From Pseudomonas sp. HR96 (lineage in GTDB: Bacteria; Pseudomonadota; Gammaproteobacteria; Pseudomonadales; Pseudomonadaceae), in NCBI RefSeq assembly GCF_034059295.1, contig NZ_CP139141.1:558001-622000 (forward strand): 64,000 bases of DNA, written 5' to 3'. Position 1 is the first letter of the stretch. The number at the start of each line of letters is the position of its first letter. The notes beneath the pieces were generated by a model. It was not told the DNA's origin. It searched no databases and saw only the letters and a program-made list of their open reading frames with translations. This document shows positions 44,904 to 53,073 of this stretch, piece by piece. A program made the position numbers and the translations under genes.

Positions 44904-46583
44904 TCACTTGCGTTGCGGTGTGGCCGAATAACCGTAGGTGTCGGCGACGTGGGCGGTGCGCGCAACCTGCTGCAGCACTTCGCCGTTGAACACCGCGCCA
45001 CGTACCGGCACGCCTTCATGGGCCAGGCGCTGGCGACAGGCGTCGATTTCGCTCAACGAATACTTGTTCATGCGCGCCACCAGCAGCACGCTGCCGACCT
45101 GACGCCCGAGCAGCCTGGCGTCCGGGCCGACGCTCAGTGCCGGGGCATCGATGAGGATCACGTCATAGTGAGGCGCCCAGCTGTGCAGCAGGCCCTCGAT
45201 GGAGCCGGCCGAGAACAGCGCGGCGGAGTTGGCGGTCTTGCGGCCGCGGGCGACCAGGTCCAGGCCGGCGATGCCGGTGTAGTGCACCAGGTCGCGGGCG
45301 TCGGCGCGGGCGGCCAGCACGTCGGACAGGCCGCAGGTCGGCTTGACCATCAGCTCTTCGTGCAGGCGCCCGCTGCGCAGGTTGGCGTCGACCAGCAGCA
45401 CGCGCTGGCCGCCCTGGGCCAGCACCACCGCCAAGTTGCTGGTGATGAACGAGGTACCCGCGTCCGGGGTCATGCCGCACAGCAGCACGGCCTTGTCGGG
45501 GGCGCCCAGCAGGGTCATGTACAGGCTGGTGCGCAGGCTGCGCAGGGCTTCGACGGCGAGGTCGTCCCGCGCCACCTGGCACAGCAGCGGGCTGCGCGCA
45601 CCCAGGCGTTTCTGGCGCTGCGACCAGGGCAGCGAGGCCAGCACCGGCAGGCCGATGCCTTCGATGGCATCCGGACCCTTCGCGCTGACCGCAAGGACCT
45701 TGTAGCGGATGACCACCGCCAGACTCAGCAACAGGCCGAACAGCGCGCACAGGCCGATGATCAGATCGCTGCGCGGGTAGGCGGGGTGATAGGTGTCGGT
45801 GGTGGCGCTGTCGATGACCTTGGCGCCGCCGGCGTCCAGGCGGCTGATGCCGTCGAGCACGCGGGTGGCCACGTCTGGCCGGGTGTCCTGCAGCGCTACA
45901 TAGATCAGCCCGGAACCCGGTGGCCCCTTGCTCACCTGCATGCGCTCGATGTATTCCAGTGCGTAGCTTTGCGGACGTTTGCGCGCGGTGTACAGCAGCG
46001 TGCCCGGGCGCGCCACCAGTTTGCGGATCAGAATGGTGACGTCATTGGCCTGGGCGATCTGGCCGACCTGACCGGCCAGCAGCAGCACTCGCTGCGGGGC
46101 ATAGAGGGTGTAATGGCCGTTGTCGCCGGCCACCAGGGTCAGGGTTTGCCCCATCAGGCCGATCGGCACGTCCAGCTGCTGGATGTCCAGCACCTCACCG
46201 CCCCAGCCATAGGTGGCCATGCCCAGCAGCGGCGCGGCCAGGGGCTGCGCCGGGGTTGGTTGGAAATGGCGGGCGAAGAAGTTGCCGATCAGCGTCAGGT
46301 GCGCCACGGTGTAGTCGACGTCAAGGTTCTGCGCCTGCAGCACCTTGCCCACGGCATCGGGCGATTGCATCAGGGCGATCTGCGCGGCGACCTGGCCGGC
46401 GAGGCTGTTGCCGGGGGTCTGCGTAACCTGCACCAGTGCACGGGCTTCATAGATGGGTTGCGCCAGCTGCGTGTAACCCCAGCCCAACGCGGCGAACACG
46501 CCCGTGCCGAGGATCACCAGAAACTTGTTCGCCAGTACCACGCGCACGCCGTGCATCAGCTGGGCCAGAGTCGGGCGGTTCAT
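44904..46583 (-). CDS. Wzc-like polysaccharide co-polymerase / BY-kinase homologue with degenerate P-loop
   Basis: A 559-residue protein with a Wzz chain-length domain between two membrane segments (FLVILGTGVFAALGWGYTQL near 21-40, LIIGLCALFGLLLSLAVVI near 275-293) and a cytoplasmic BY-kinase-type ATPase domain. The Walker A region reads GMTPDAGTSFITSNLA, with Thr at residue 377 where the catalytic P-loop lysine is expected. Walker A' reads VLLVDANLR (Asn for the second Asp), while Walker B DVILIDAPAL is kept. The C-terminal tyrosine cluster is reduced to TYGYS. It may act in chain-length control without kinase activity. It overlaps the phosphatase gene (ATGA). Confidence 0.85.
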   Translation of the reverse strand: MNRPTLAQLMHGVRVVLANKFLVILGTGVFAALGWGYTQLAQPIYEARALVQVTQTPGNSLAGQVAAQIALMQSPDAVGKVLQAQNLDVDYTVAHLTLIGNFFARHFQPTPAQPLAAPLLGMATYGWGGEVLDIQQLDVPIGLMGQTLTLVAGDNGHYTLYAPQRVLLLAGQVGQIAQANDVTILIRKLVARPGTLLYTARKRPQSYALEYIERMQVSKGPPGSGLIYVALQDTRPDVATRVLDGISRLDAGGAKVIDSATTDTYHPAYPRSDLIIGLCALFGLLLSLAVVIRYKVLAVSAKGPDAIEGIGLPVLASLPWSQRQKRLGARSPLLCQVARDDLAVEALRSLRTSLYMTLLGAPDKAVLLCGMTPDAGTSFITSNLAVVLAQGGQRVLLVDANLRSGRLHEELMVKPTCGLSDVLAARADARDLVHYTGIAGLDLVARGRKTANSAALFSAGSIEGLLHSWAPHYDVILIDAPALSVGPDARLLGRQVGSVLLVARMNKYSLSEIDACRQRLAHEGVPVRGAVFNGEVLQQVARTAHVADTYGYSATPQRK

Positions 46584-47047
46584 GCGTGGGCACTCCGCTG
46601 GCTGGCGAGGGCGCCCAAGTGCGGCAGCCAGTCTTCGACGCAGCGCGAGAGGCTGTTGTAGGTGTCGACGAAGGCGCCTTTGGGGCGGCGGAAGGGGTCG
46701 CCGATTTCCATGTCGTCGCGCCAGTGGCCGATCAAGGCTACCTTGCCGCGGATTTCCGGGGCCAGCTTGATCACGCTGCGCAGATGGTTGTGTTCCATGA
46801 CCAGCACCAGGTCTGCCCAGTGCAGTTGTTGCAGGGTCACCTGGCTGGCGCGATGCTCGTAACCGGTGACCTGGAAATCGTCCAGCACTTCCTGGGCGGT
46901 CGGCTCGATGCCATAGCCCACGCAGGCCTGCAGGCCGCAGGAATCGATATGTACACCTGGCGCCGTGCAGCGCTCGCGCAGCATGGCGACGGCCATCGGG
47001 CTGCGGCAGATGTTGCCGACGCAGACGATCAAGACTCGGCTGAACAT
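46580..47047 (-). CDS. Low-molecular-weight protein-tyrosine phosphatase (Wzb-like)
   Basis: A 155-residue phosphatase with the P-loop VCVGNICRSPMA (residues 8-19, catalytic Cys9) and the general-acid Asp in IGDPFRRP near 117. In exopolysaccharide systems such enzymes dephosphorylate the Wzc kinase. Here the neighbouring Wzc homologue has lost key kinase residues, so its substrate is uncertain. Its stop overlaps the start of the Wzc-like gene. It is the first gene after a 777-bp leader that contains an ops-like element. Confidence 0.92.
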   Translation of the reverse strand: MFSRVLIVCVGNICRSPMAVAMLRERCTAPGVHIDSCGLQACVGYGIEPTAQEVLDDFQVTGYEHRASQVTLQQLHWADLVLVMEHNHLRSVIKLAPEIRGKVALIGHWRDDMEIGDPFRRPKGAFVDTYNSLSRCVEDWLPHLGALASQRSAHA

Positions 47048-47824
47048 ATCAGCGACGCCCTCGCGCTCGGGCGAACAGGGGCGTCAAGTAGCAATCGAAC
47101 AACTGTGACATGGCAACAAATCCTGGTATCTAAGGGAACTGCTAGCACTGGCGCGCTGAGTGGCTGTCCTGGCCATGACCGATTCACAAACTGTTGGGCA
47201 AAGCTACCGCCGGTTCCGCTAGGGTGTGCACACAAGTCAGTGCCAACCGTTCGCGGCAGATGGATCATCGCATCACTCCATGACAGCACTGCGCGTTTTG
47301 GCCCAGACCTTTGTCCGGAGAAACGCCAATGAGTTCAGCCAACACACAGCCAAACGCGTCTTGCGCAGGCAAAACGGCAGGCGGGTGATTGGCAGGTCGC
47401 GTTATTGGTCTTTTTATGAGTGCGCGGCAGGGCACGCAGGAGGCACCACTGCACCGATATTCAAGCCGGAATGGAGATATATCGGCTCTCACGCTAACGC
47501 TGTCAAATACTTTCGACAGAATAAATCAAATTATGCCAACTGAGTAGTGAATACGCAGTTAACCTATTGATTTGGCTGATAGATGAAAACTTGGCGGATA
47601 AATACGGCTGTTTTTTTGACGCGCAGGAGCGGGCATTGTCCGTCCGGGACATGGCCGGCCCCGAATTCGTTGGGCGGTTCCGCTGTTCGGGAAAGTTCCG
47701 GCCGGCTGATAATAAATTTTCAGCGAGTTCGAGTTGGAAAGTTGTCGTCAAAAAACCGGAGGATTAACCGGTCGTCAAGTTTAGTTAGCAAGCTTTCATT
47801 TAATGTCTACTTCCGCGGCCAGGT
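47048..47824. other. 777-bp gene-free leader/promoter region of the exopolysaccharide block
   Basis: No convincing gene: short reading frames on both strands lack family features. Base composition is noticeably more AT-rich than neighbours between about 47480 and 47800. It contains the ops-like element at 47201-47211 on the side of the phosphatase gene. The rest probably holds the promoter of the minus-strand block and may be the left-over edge of an insertion before davA. Confidence 0.6.
47198..47211 (-). promoter_or_regulatory. ops element (RfaH recruitment site)
   Basis: On the minus strand the sequence from 47211 reads GGCGGTAGCTTTGC, matching the ops consensus GGCGGTAGNNT at every defined position. 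It lies 157 bp before the phosphatase start, in the leader of a block that encodes its own RfaH-like protein. Confidence 0.65.
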
Positions 47825-48607
47825 TCAATAGAGCTCCTGGCGGCGATCCAGCAAGTAGTCATTGAAGCGCCTGGCCATGCCCAGCGCGCGCGAGTCGAGT
47901 GTGGCGATCAACAATTGCTCGGCGTCACCCGCCAAGCCCGGCAGGTCACCCAACGGGCCGGCCACGCTGCTCAAGCCGCAGTACTCGATGCCATCTTCCT
48001 GGCCGCAATAGTTGGCATAGGCCACATAGCAGTGGTTTTCAAAGGCGCGGCTGCGCACCGTGACCTCGGCGACGAAGCCGAACGGCAGCATGTTGGCAGT
48101 GGGCACGATAATCGCCTGGGCCCCGGTCAGGGCCAGGCGGCGGCAGTTTTCGGGGAACTCCAGGTCGTAGCAGATCAACACGCCGAGTTTCCAGCCATCG
48201 AGTTCAACTACAGGAAAGTCGTCGCCACCGGCGCTGAACAAGCCGCGGTCCAGTTCGCCGAACAGGTGGGTCTTGCGGTAGTTGAGCCGCGCCTGGCCGT
48301 CACGGTCGAGCAGCTGCGCCGAGTTGTATACCCGGCCATCGGCACCGCGTTCCGGGTAGCCATACAACAAGGCGATGCCATGCTCGCGGGCAATCGCGGC
48401 GGCCTGCTGCATGGATGGGCCATCGGCGGCCTCCGCCAGCTCGGTCACCGCCGCCGCGCCGATGTTGTAGCCGGTCAGAAACATCTCCGGGCACACCAGC
48501 AGCCCGGCGCCGGCGGCGCTGGCCAGGGCGGCCTGTTGCTGCAGCCGGCGCAGGTTGGCAGGCTTGTCCAGCGGCAGGGGTGGGCATTGGTACAGGGCGA
48601 TCTGCAT
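47825..48607 (-). CDS. davA: 5-aminopentanamidase (delta-aminovaleramidase)
   Basis: A 260-residue nitrilase-superfamily amidase converting 5-aminopentanamide to 5-aminovalerate in lysine catabolism. The Glu-Lys-Cys triad is visible as VCPEMFLTGYN (Glu near 41), YRKTHLFGELD (Lys near 112) and ICYDLEFPENC (Cys near 146). The ATG at 48607 begins MQIALYQCPP, matching the family. It follows davB by 20 bp on the same strand. Similarity to P. putida DavA, recalled from memory, is clear in YRKTHLFGELDR and YANYCG. Confidence 0.92.
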   Translation of the reverse strand: MQIALYQCPPLPLDKPANLRRLQQQAALASAAGAGLLVCPEMFLTGYNIGAAAVTELAEAADGPSMQQAAAIAREHGIALLYGYPERGADGRVYNSAQLLDRDGQARLNYRKTHLFGELDRGLFSAGGDDFPVVELDGWKLGVLICYDLEFPENCRRLALTGAQAIIVPTANMLPFGFVAEVTVRSRAFENHCYVAYANYCGQEDGIEYCGLSSVAGPLGDLPGLAGDAEQLLIATLDSRALGMARRFNDYLLDRRQELY

Positions 48608-48627
48608 GGCAGCCTCCGTGGGTGGTT

Positions 48628-50310
48628 TCAGTCCGACAGGGCGATCGGGCCGATTTCGTCGAACACGTCCCCGGGTCCGGGGTTGTCCGGGTGGGTGTGG
48701 CCCCCGAAGTGGGTCATGATGCCCCATACCGCGTTGAGCGAGGTCTGCACGGCGCCTTCGACCCAGGCGGGGGTCCAGGACACGTCGTCACCGGCGATGA
48801 AGATGCCGCGTTGCTCGGCGGGCATGTCGGCCTGCATGAAGTGCGCGTACATGCGCTGGTTGTAACGGTAATGGCCGGGCAGGGCGCCCTTGAAGGCGCC
48901 GAGGAAGTGCGGGTCGGCCTCCCAGGAAACCGTGATCGGGTCGCCGATGATGTGGCCGGCGATGTCGACCCGGGGGTAGATCTTCTTCAGCGCGTCGAGG
49001 GCCAGCTTGACACGTTTTTCGACCGGGTGCGGGAGCATCTTCAGGGCGTCGCTCATCCACGAGTAGGACAGGCAGATCACCCCCGGCTGGTCATCGCCGT
49101 GGTCGAACAGATAGGTGCCCCGGGTCAGGCGGTCGGTGAGGGTCATGCTCATCAGGTCGCGGCCGGTCTCGGGGTCCTTGTCTTTCCAGAACGGCCGGTC
49201 GACCATCACGAAGGTCTTGGAAGCCTGCATGTAGCGGGTGCGGTCCAGGGCCATCCACAGCTTTTGCGAGAACAGCGATTCCTCGCACTCGATCTGCGTG
49301 GTCAGCAGCCAGCTCTGGCAAGTGGTCAGCACCGCCGCGTAGTGGCGGGTGTCGCCCCAATTGTCGGTGACCGCCAGGCGGCCGTCCGCCGCCCGGGCGA
49401 TGGCCTTGACCCCGGAGCGCGGGGCGCCATGGTGCAACGAGCTCAGGCTGGTGCCCTGCGGCCAGTGCGCGCATCGCTGCGGCACGTGTCGCCAGATACC
49501 TTGCGGCACCTGCTCGACGCCCCCGACGATGAGGTGCTGGTGGTCGTCGCAGTTGGTCATCACCACGCGAAAGATTTCCAGCATCGAGTTGGGGAAATCC
49601 GAGTCCCAGCCGCCGGTGCCGAAGCCGACCTGGCCAAACACCTCGCGGTGCTGGAACGACAGGCTGGCGAAGGCCTTGGACGTGGCGACGAAGTCATAGA
49701 AGGTACGGTCGTCCCACAGCGGCACCAGGGTGTTCCACAGCTCCTTGAGCCGCGGCACGTCGCGGTCGCGGATGGCCTGCTGGATCTCGCCGAAGCGCGA
49801 GCCGGTCTCCAGGGCGTCTGCCCAGGCATCGGCGACTTCCTGAAACAGCTTTGGCAGGTCACTCAGCCGCTCGGCATAGTGGGTGTCGCCCTCCAGGTCG
49901 ATCACCGTGCTGCCCGATGCCGCCGTCAGTGGGTTGGGAAACGGGCGGGTCTCCAGGCCGAGCTTGTCGACGTAGTGGTAGAACGCCGTCGACGACACTG
50001 GAAAGCGCATGCCGCCCAGCTCGGCGACGATGCCGTTGGTGCCTTCGAAGGTCTGTGAGCGCAAACGCCCGCCCATCTTCGAGGCTTCATAGAGCACCGG
50101 CTTGAGGCCCAGCTTCATCAGTTCATAGGCCGCCACCAGCCCGGCGATGCCGGCCCCGACGATCGCCACCTCCTCGCCATGGCGCTCACTGGGAATGCTG
50201 CCCAGGCCGGCCGGGTGCTCGATCCACTGGTCGAAAGCGAACGGAAAGTCCGGGCCGAACACGGTCACAGGGGCTTTGCCGTCGGCGGGGTGGCGGTTGG
50301 GACTGGTCAT
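48628..50310 (-). CDS. davB: L-lysine 2-monooxygenase
   Basis: A 560-residue FAD-dependent enzyme of the amine-oxidase fold that decarboxylates L-lysine oxidatively to 5-aminopentanamide. The dinucleotide motif VAIVGAGIAGLVAAYELM lies near residues 48-65 with ELGGMRFPVSS near 97. The C-terminal FAD block IFIAGDDVSWTPAWVEGAVQ and HFGGHTHPDNPGPGDVF match P. putida DavB as recalled. The related tryptophan 2-monooxygenase is the main alternative, but the pairing with davA supports the lysine route. Confidence 0.92.
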   Translation of the reverse strand: MTSPNRHPADGKAPVTVFGPDFPFAFDQWIEHPAGLGSIPSERHGEEVAIVGAGIAGLVAAYELMKLGLKPVLYEASKMGGRLRSQTFEGTNGIVAELGGMRFPVSSTAFYHYVDKLGLETRPFPNPLTAASGSTVIDLEGDTHYAERLSDLPKLFQEVADAWADALETGSRFGEIQQAIRDRDVPRLKELWNTLVPLWDDRTFYDFVATSKAFASLSFQHREVFGQVGFGTGGWDSDFPNSMLEIFRVVMTNCDDHQHLIVGGVEQVPQGIWRHVPQRCAHWPQGTSLSSLHHGAPRSGVKAIARAADGRLAVTDNWGDTRHYAAVLTTCQSWLLTTQIECEESLFSQKLWMALDRTRYMQASKTFVMVDRPFWKDKDPETGRDLMSMTLTDRLTRGTYLFDHGDDQPGVICLSYSWMSDALKMLPHPVEKRVKLALDALKKIYPRVDIAGHIIGDPITVSWEADPHFLGAFKGALPGHYRYNQRMYAHFMQADMPAEQRGIFIAGDDVSWTPAWVEGAVQTSLNAVWGIMTHFGGHTHPDNPGPGDVFDEIGPIALSD

Positions 50311-50449
50311 GATGGGCCCTTGCTGATCCTGGAGGTCGATGCGCTGGGCATCAGTATAGGAAATCAGTGTAAGGGGCCTGATGGCCGTTAATAAGACGCA
50401 GACTGTCGTCTATCTGGCGCCTGGCTGGTCGTTTTGACCATGGCGGCGA

Positions 50450-50911
50450 TCAGATTGGCTCGCCGCGGTCGATCTTGCTGCTCAGAATGATCGAGGTGGT
50501 GGTCTTCTCCACGCCGTCGACGCTGCCGATCTGGTCGAGCAGCTGGTCGAGCCGTTCCGGCGATTCGCAGCGCAGCCAGGCGACATAATCGAACTCGCCA
50601 CTCACCGCGCACAGCTGCTGCACCTGCGCCATCGCCGCCAGGCGGCGCACCACCTCCTTGCCCGAGCGCGGCTGCACCGTGATGCCGACGTAGGCCTGCA
50701 GCCCACCGTCCACCACGCGCTGGCTCAAGCGCACGCCGTAGCCGGTGATGATCCGCGCCTTCTCCAGCCGCGCCAGCCGCGCCGTGACCGTAGTCCGCGC
50801 AATGCCCAGCTGCCGAGCCAGCATGGCCACGCTTTCCCGCGCATTGAGCTGCAGGGCGCCGATCAGCTGACGGTCGATGGCATCGAGGGATTCGGGGCGG
50901 ATCTCGGGCAT
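50450..50911 (-). CDS. Lrp/AsnC-family transcriptional regulator
   Basis: A 153-residue regulator with an N-terminal winged helix-turn-helix (LDAIDRQLIGALQLNARESV, then TTVTARLARLEKARIITGYG) and a C-terminal amino-acid-sensing RAM/AsnC domain (VGITVQPRSGKEVVRRLAAM). The ATG at 50911 (MPEIRPESL) is the family start; in-frame sequence upstream is unrelated. It lies 139 bp upstream of davB on the same strand and may control lysine catabolism through that gap. Ligand unknown. Confidence 0.88.
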   Translation of the reverse strand: MPEIRPESLDAIDRQLIGALQLNARESVAMLARQLGIARTTVTARLARLEKARIITGYGVRLSQRVVDGGLQAYVGITVQPRSGKEVVRRLAAMAQVQQLCAVSGEFDYVAWLRCESPERLDQLLDQIGSVDGVEKTTTSIILSSKIDRGEPI

Positions 50912-51011
50912 GGGGCCTCCGGCAGATGGACGAAGCCGCAATGATACCGGTAACGGCGGCATGCAGCTCGGCGGCCTGTGGGTGCGTGGCGGCCGCGAGC
51001 TTTTCTCGGGC

Positions 51012-51124
51012 AACAAAAAACCCGCCGAAGCGGGTTCTTTGTGTGCCATCCAACGTCCTGTCGGCAGCGTCCTTGCAATGGCCAGTCATCCCTGACTCTG
51101 ACGCGATCCGTCGCTTCAGCTGAT
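51012..51124 (-). ncRNA. Candidate second Gac/Rsm-family sRNA (RsmX-like)
   Basis: A minus-strand RNA of about 110 nt is predicted from near 51124 to a terminator at 51019-51036. It has five GGA motifs. Three sit in loops of short hairpins: GCGA-CGGA-TCGC, AGTCA-GGGA-TGACT and CCGAC-AGGAC-GTTGG, the hallmark of RsmA/CsrA-sequestering RNAs. Its promoter copies that of rsmY: -10 TAATCT within the identical 11-mer GCAGTAATCTA, and exactly 44 bp from the CTTACA half of a GacA-type box. No protein-coding frame fits. It lies between the Lrp-type regulator and the DUF3077 gene. Transcription is untested; the 5' end is estimated. Confidence 0.72.
51019..51036 (-). terminator. Rho-independent terminator of the candidate sRNA
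   Basis: On the minus strand AACCCGC-TTCG-GCGGGTT (51036-51019) is followed by further T residues (TTTT at 51018-51015). No protein gene ends near it on that strand, so it needs a non-coding transcript. Confidence 0.88.
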
Positions 51125-51130
51125 GGGGCT

Positions 51131-51198
51131 AGATTACTGCTGGGGCGTGAATGGCAATAGAGGAGATTGCAGGCACGGCGTGTAAGACATTCGCTATG
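51131..51198 (-). promoter_or_regulatory. GacA-type promoter of the candidate sRNA
   Basis: The minus strand carries CATAGC-GAATGT-CTTACA (51198-51181), whose proximal half matches the GacA box perfectly and distal half only 2 of 6. It is followed after 44 bp by TAATCT (51136-51131). The spacing equals that of the rsmY promoter in this window. Confidence 0.6.
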
Positions 51199-51254
51199 GT
51201 TGAGACCAACGTGTCTTGCGGCCTCCACGTTCGTTCCGCAGCTACGCCGCAACC

Positions 51255-51285
51255 CCTGTAGGAGCGGGCAAAGCCCGCGAATTTT
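51255..51285. repeat. REP-like element
   Basis: CTGTAGGAGCGGGCAAAGCC followed by CGCGAA contains the hairpin GCGGGC / GCCCGC (51264-51269, 51273-51278). This is a common P. putida-type REP motif, single copy here. Confidence 0.6.
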
Positions 51286-51305
51286 CCGGATAACCTCAAT
51301 CCCGC

Positions 51306-51581
51306 CTAAGGTGCCGAGGCGACGCCTGACGCCAACAGGTCATCCAGAATCGCCTTGCCCATCTCGCCAACATGAAGCGCCGACCAGCGCATGAGCGGGT
51401 GCGCCTCGCCGTCTGCCATTTCCAGTAGCAGATGATTCATGCAGTCCTGCAATAAAGCCGCATGTTCGAGTGCCGCCAGGGCGGGAATGCCAGGTCGTAT
51501 CTGGAACAGAGGTTGGTTGTCCGGGCCGCAAAGGCCGAAGGTGATGGTGCCGCAGGTGTGCAGGGTTTGGGGGGTGGTCAT
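51306..51581 (-). CDS. DUF3077-type small protein
   Basis: A 91-residue protein with LFQIRPGIPALAALEHAALL and a helical second half (CMNHLLLEMADG), the pattern of the DUF3077/DUF6124 family abundant in Pseudomonas. Function unknown. The ATG at 51581 has AGGAT 7 bp upstream. It starts a patch of apparently accessory genes running to the tRNA. Confidence 0.68.
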   Translation of the reverse strand: MTTPQTLHTCGTITFGLCGPDNQPLFQIRPGIPALAALEHAALLQDCMNHLLLEMADGEAHPLMRWSALHVGEMGKAILDDLLASGVASAP

Positions 51582-51853
51582 GGTGAAGATCCTCAAGGGG
51601 GATTCATCACACCGCCGATCATTAGTGAAGGCGGCGCGGTTGCGCCGTATCTTTCAGGCCGCCAAGCCTGGGTCACTGAATTTGCAGCGACGGGCGGAGG
51701 TTAGCGTGAATCCCGACTCATCTCAATCCATAGGCCCAAGCAGTCGAATAGGGATGAGCGGAGCTGTTGTGGCATCGCCAAATTGACGATAGCTTCAGAG
51801 ACGTCTACCCCGCTCGGCTTTGGGATAAAGGCAGAGCTGCCGAGGAAATGGAA

Positions 51854-52126
51854 ATGGCATCGATGCAACGCCCTCGCCTGCAGGCTGTGCAAGTACTCCC
51901 AGGCGCCACTCTTGCGCTGACCTTCATCGACGGTCAGAAATTGAAGCTGGACATGAGCCAAGCGCTGCGTCTCTACCCTGGGCTTCAACCCCTGCGCCAG
52001 CCCCACGCTTTTGCAGGGGCTGTTCTAGGAGACGCAGGCTGGACCGTTGACTGGCCTGCGTTTGATATCCAGATAGGTGCAGACACTCTATTGATCGATG
52101 CGCTGCACCAGACCGCAATCGACTAG
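51854..52126 (+). CDS. DUF2442 domain protein
   Basis: A 90-residue protein with LALTFIDGQKLKLDMSQALR and WTVDWPAFDIQIGADTLL, the DUF2442 pattern (often found in toxin-antitoxin-like pairs with DUF4160, absent here). Start at the ATG 51854, with GAGGA at 51842-51846; nearby ATGs at 51848 and 51863 are possible. Its stop overlaps the convergent SDR gene by 4 bp. Confidence 0.65.
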   Translation: MASMQRPRLQAVQVLPGATLALTFIDGQKLKLDMSQALRLYPGLQPLRQPHAFAGAVLGDAGWTVDWPAFDIQIGADTLLIDALHQTAID

Positions 52127-52959
52127 AAATCCCCATCCGTACCCATCGACAAAGGCGCATTGGCCCGCACCACTTCCAGCCGCTGCTCCAGGGTCGTGGT
52201 CAGGTACTCCACCGCGTCCGACCCCGCCCCGAACTGCGCCGGCTGCCGGGCCATCGATGCCAGCTTGACCACCACCGCCCCCAGCTTCACCGGGTCGCCG
52301 GCCTGATTGCGGTGATACTGACCAAACGCCTGGGCCACCGAGGTCGAGTTCTCGAGATAGTCTTTGATCACCTTGCCGCCATAGCGCACTGAAGTGCTGT
52401 CGAGAAAGTCTGTGCGGAAAAACCCCGGCTCGATCACGCTCACTTGTATGCCGAAACGCTCAACTTCCAGTGCCAGCGAAGCGCTGAATCCCTCCACGGC
52501 AAACTTGGTCGCGCAATACACCGAGCCGCCGGCAAAACCCACGACACCGCCGATGGAAGAAAGATTGAAGATCCGCCCGCTGCGCTGTTGCCGCATGATC
52601 GGCAGCACCTGGCGGGTGACGTTCATCAAACCGTAGACGTTGGTAGCGAACTGAAGCTCGATATCCTCAGGCGCGATTTCCTCGAAGTTGCCCAATTGGC
52701 CATAGCCGGCGTTATTGACCAGCACATCGATGCGGCCGAACGCCGTGACCGCCTCAGCCACTGCCGCCTCGATCTGCTCGGCGCGGGAGACGTCCAGTGC
52801 GACGCAGCGCGCCTGTTCGCCATAGGCCTCGAAGTGTTGAGCAAACTGCCTGACATCGCGCCCGCTGGCGACCACCGAGTCGCCGGCCTCCAACGCGGCC
52901 TTGGCGATTTCCAGACCGATACCCCGGCTTGCGCCGGTGATGAACCATACCTTGCTCAT
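52123..52959 (-). CDS. Short-chain dehydrogenase/reductase
   Basis: A 278-residue classical SDR. The cofactor motif is FITGASRGIG (residues 6-15), LVNNAGYG is near 82, the catalytic Ser is in FNLSSIGG near 135 and the YxxxK pair in YCATKFA near 152. NADP preference is suggested by the Arg after GAS. It would oxidise or reduce a small alcohol/ketone; substrate unknown. Transcribed alone. Confidence 0.85.
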   Translation of the reverse strand: MSKVWFITGASRGIGLEIAKAALEAGDSVVASGRDVRQFAQHFEAYGEQARCVALDVSRAEQIEAAVAEAVTAFGRIDVLVNNAGYGQLGNFEEIAPEDIELQFATNVYGLMNVTRQVLPIMRQQRSGRIFNLSSIGGVVGFAGGSVYCATKFAVEGFSASLALEVERFGIQVSVIEPGFFRTDFLDSTSVRYGGKVIKDYLENSTSVAQAFGQYHRNQAGDPVKLGAVVVKLASMARQPAQFGAGSDAVEYLTTTLEQRLEVVRANAPLSMGTDGDF

Positions 52960-53073
52960 AGCGCTCTCCTAAATTGGTGCGACCTCAGGCGGTCGCGTTG
53001 GAAGAGCTTATGGGGGTGGGGCAGGAGGGCGGTTGATCAATGCTCCTTGGGGCTTGCCTGATTCGGTTCTTCT

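Noticed and set aside
47237..47252. Possible sigma-54 promoter (TTGGCAC...TTGTG) upstream of the exopolysaccharide block on the minus strand
   Set aside because: The GG to GC spacing is wrong: the -12 GC dinucleotide is absent at the required 10-bp distance.
47226..47767. Several short open frames in the 47.0-47.8 kb gap
   Set aside because: No ribosome sites, family motifs or GC-rich codon pattern; treated as non-coding leader.
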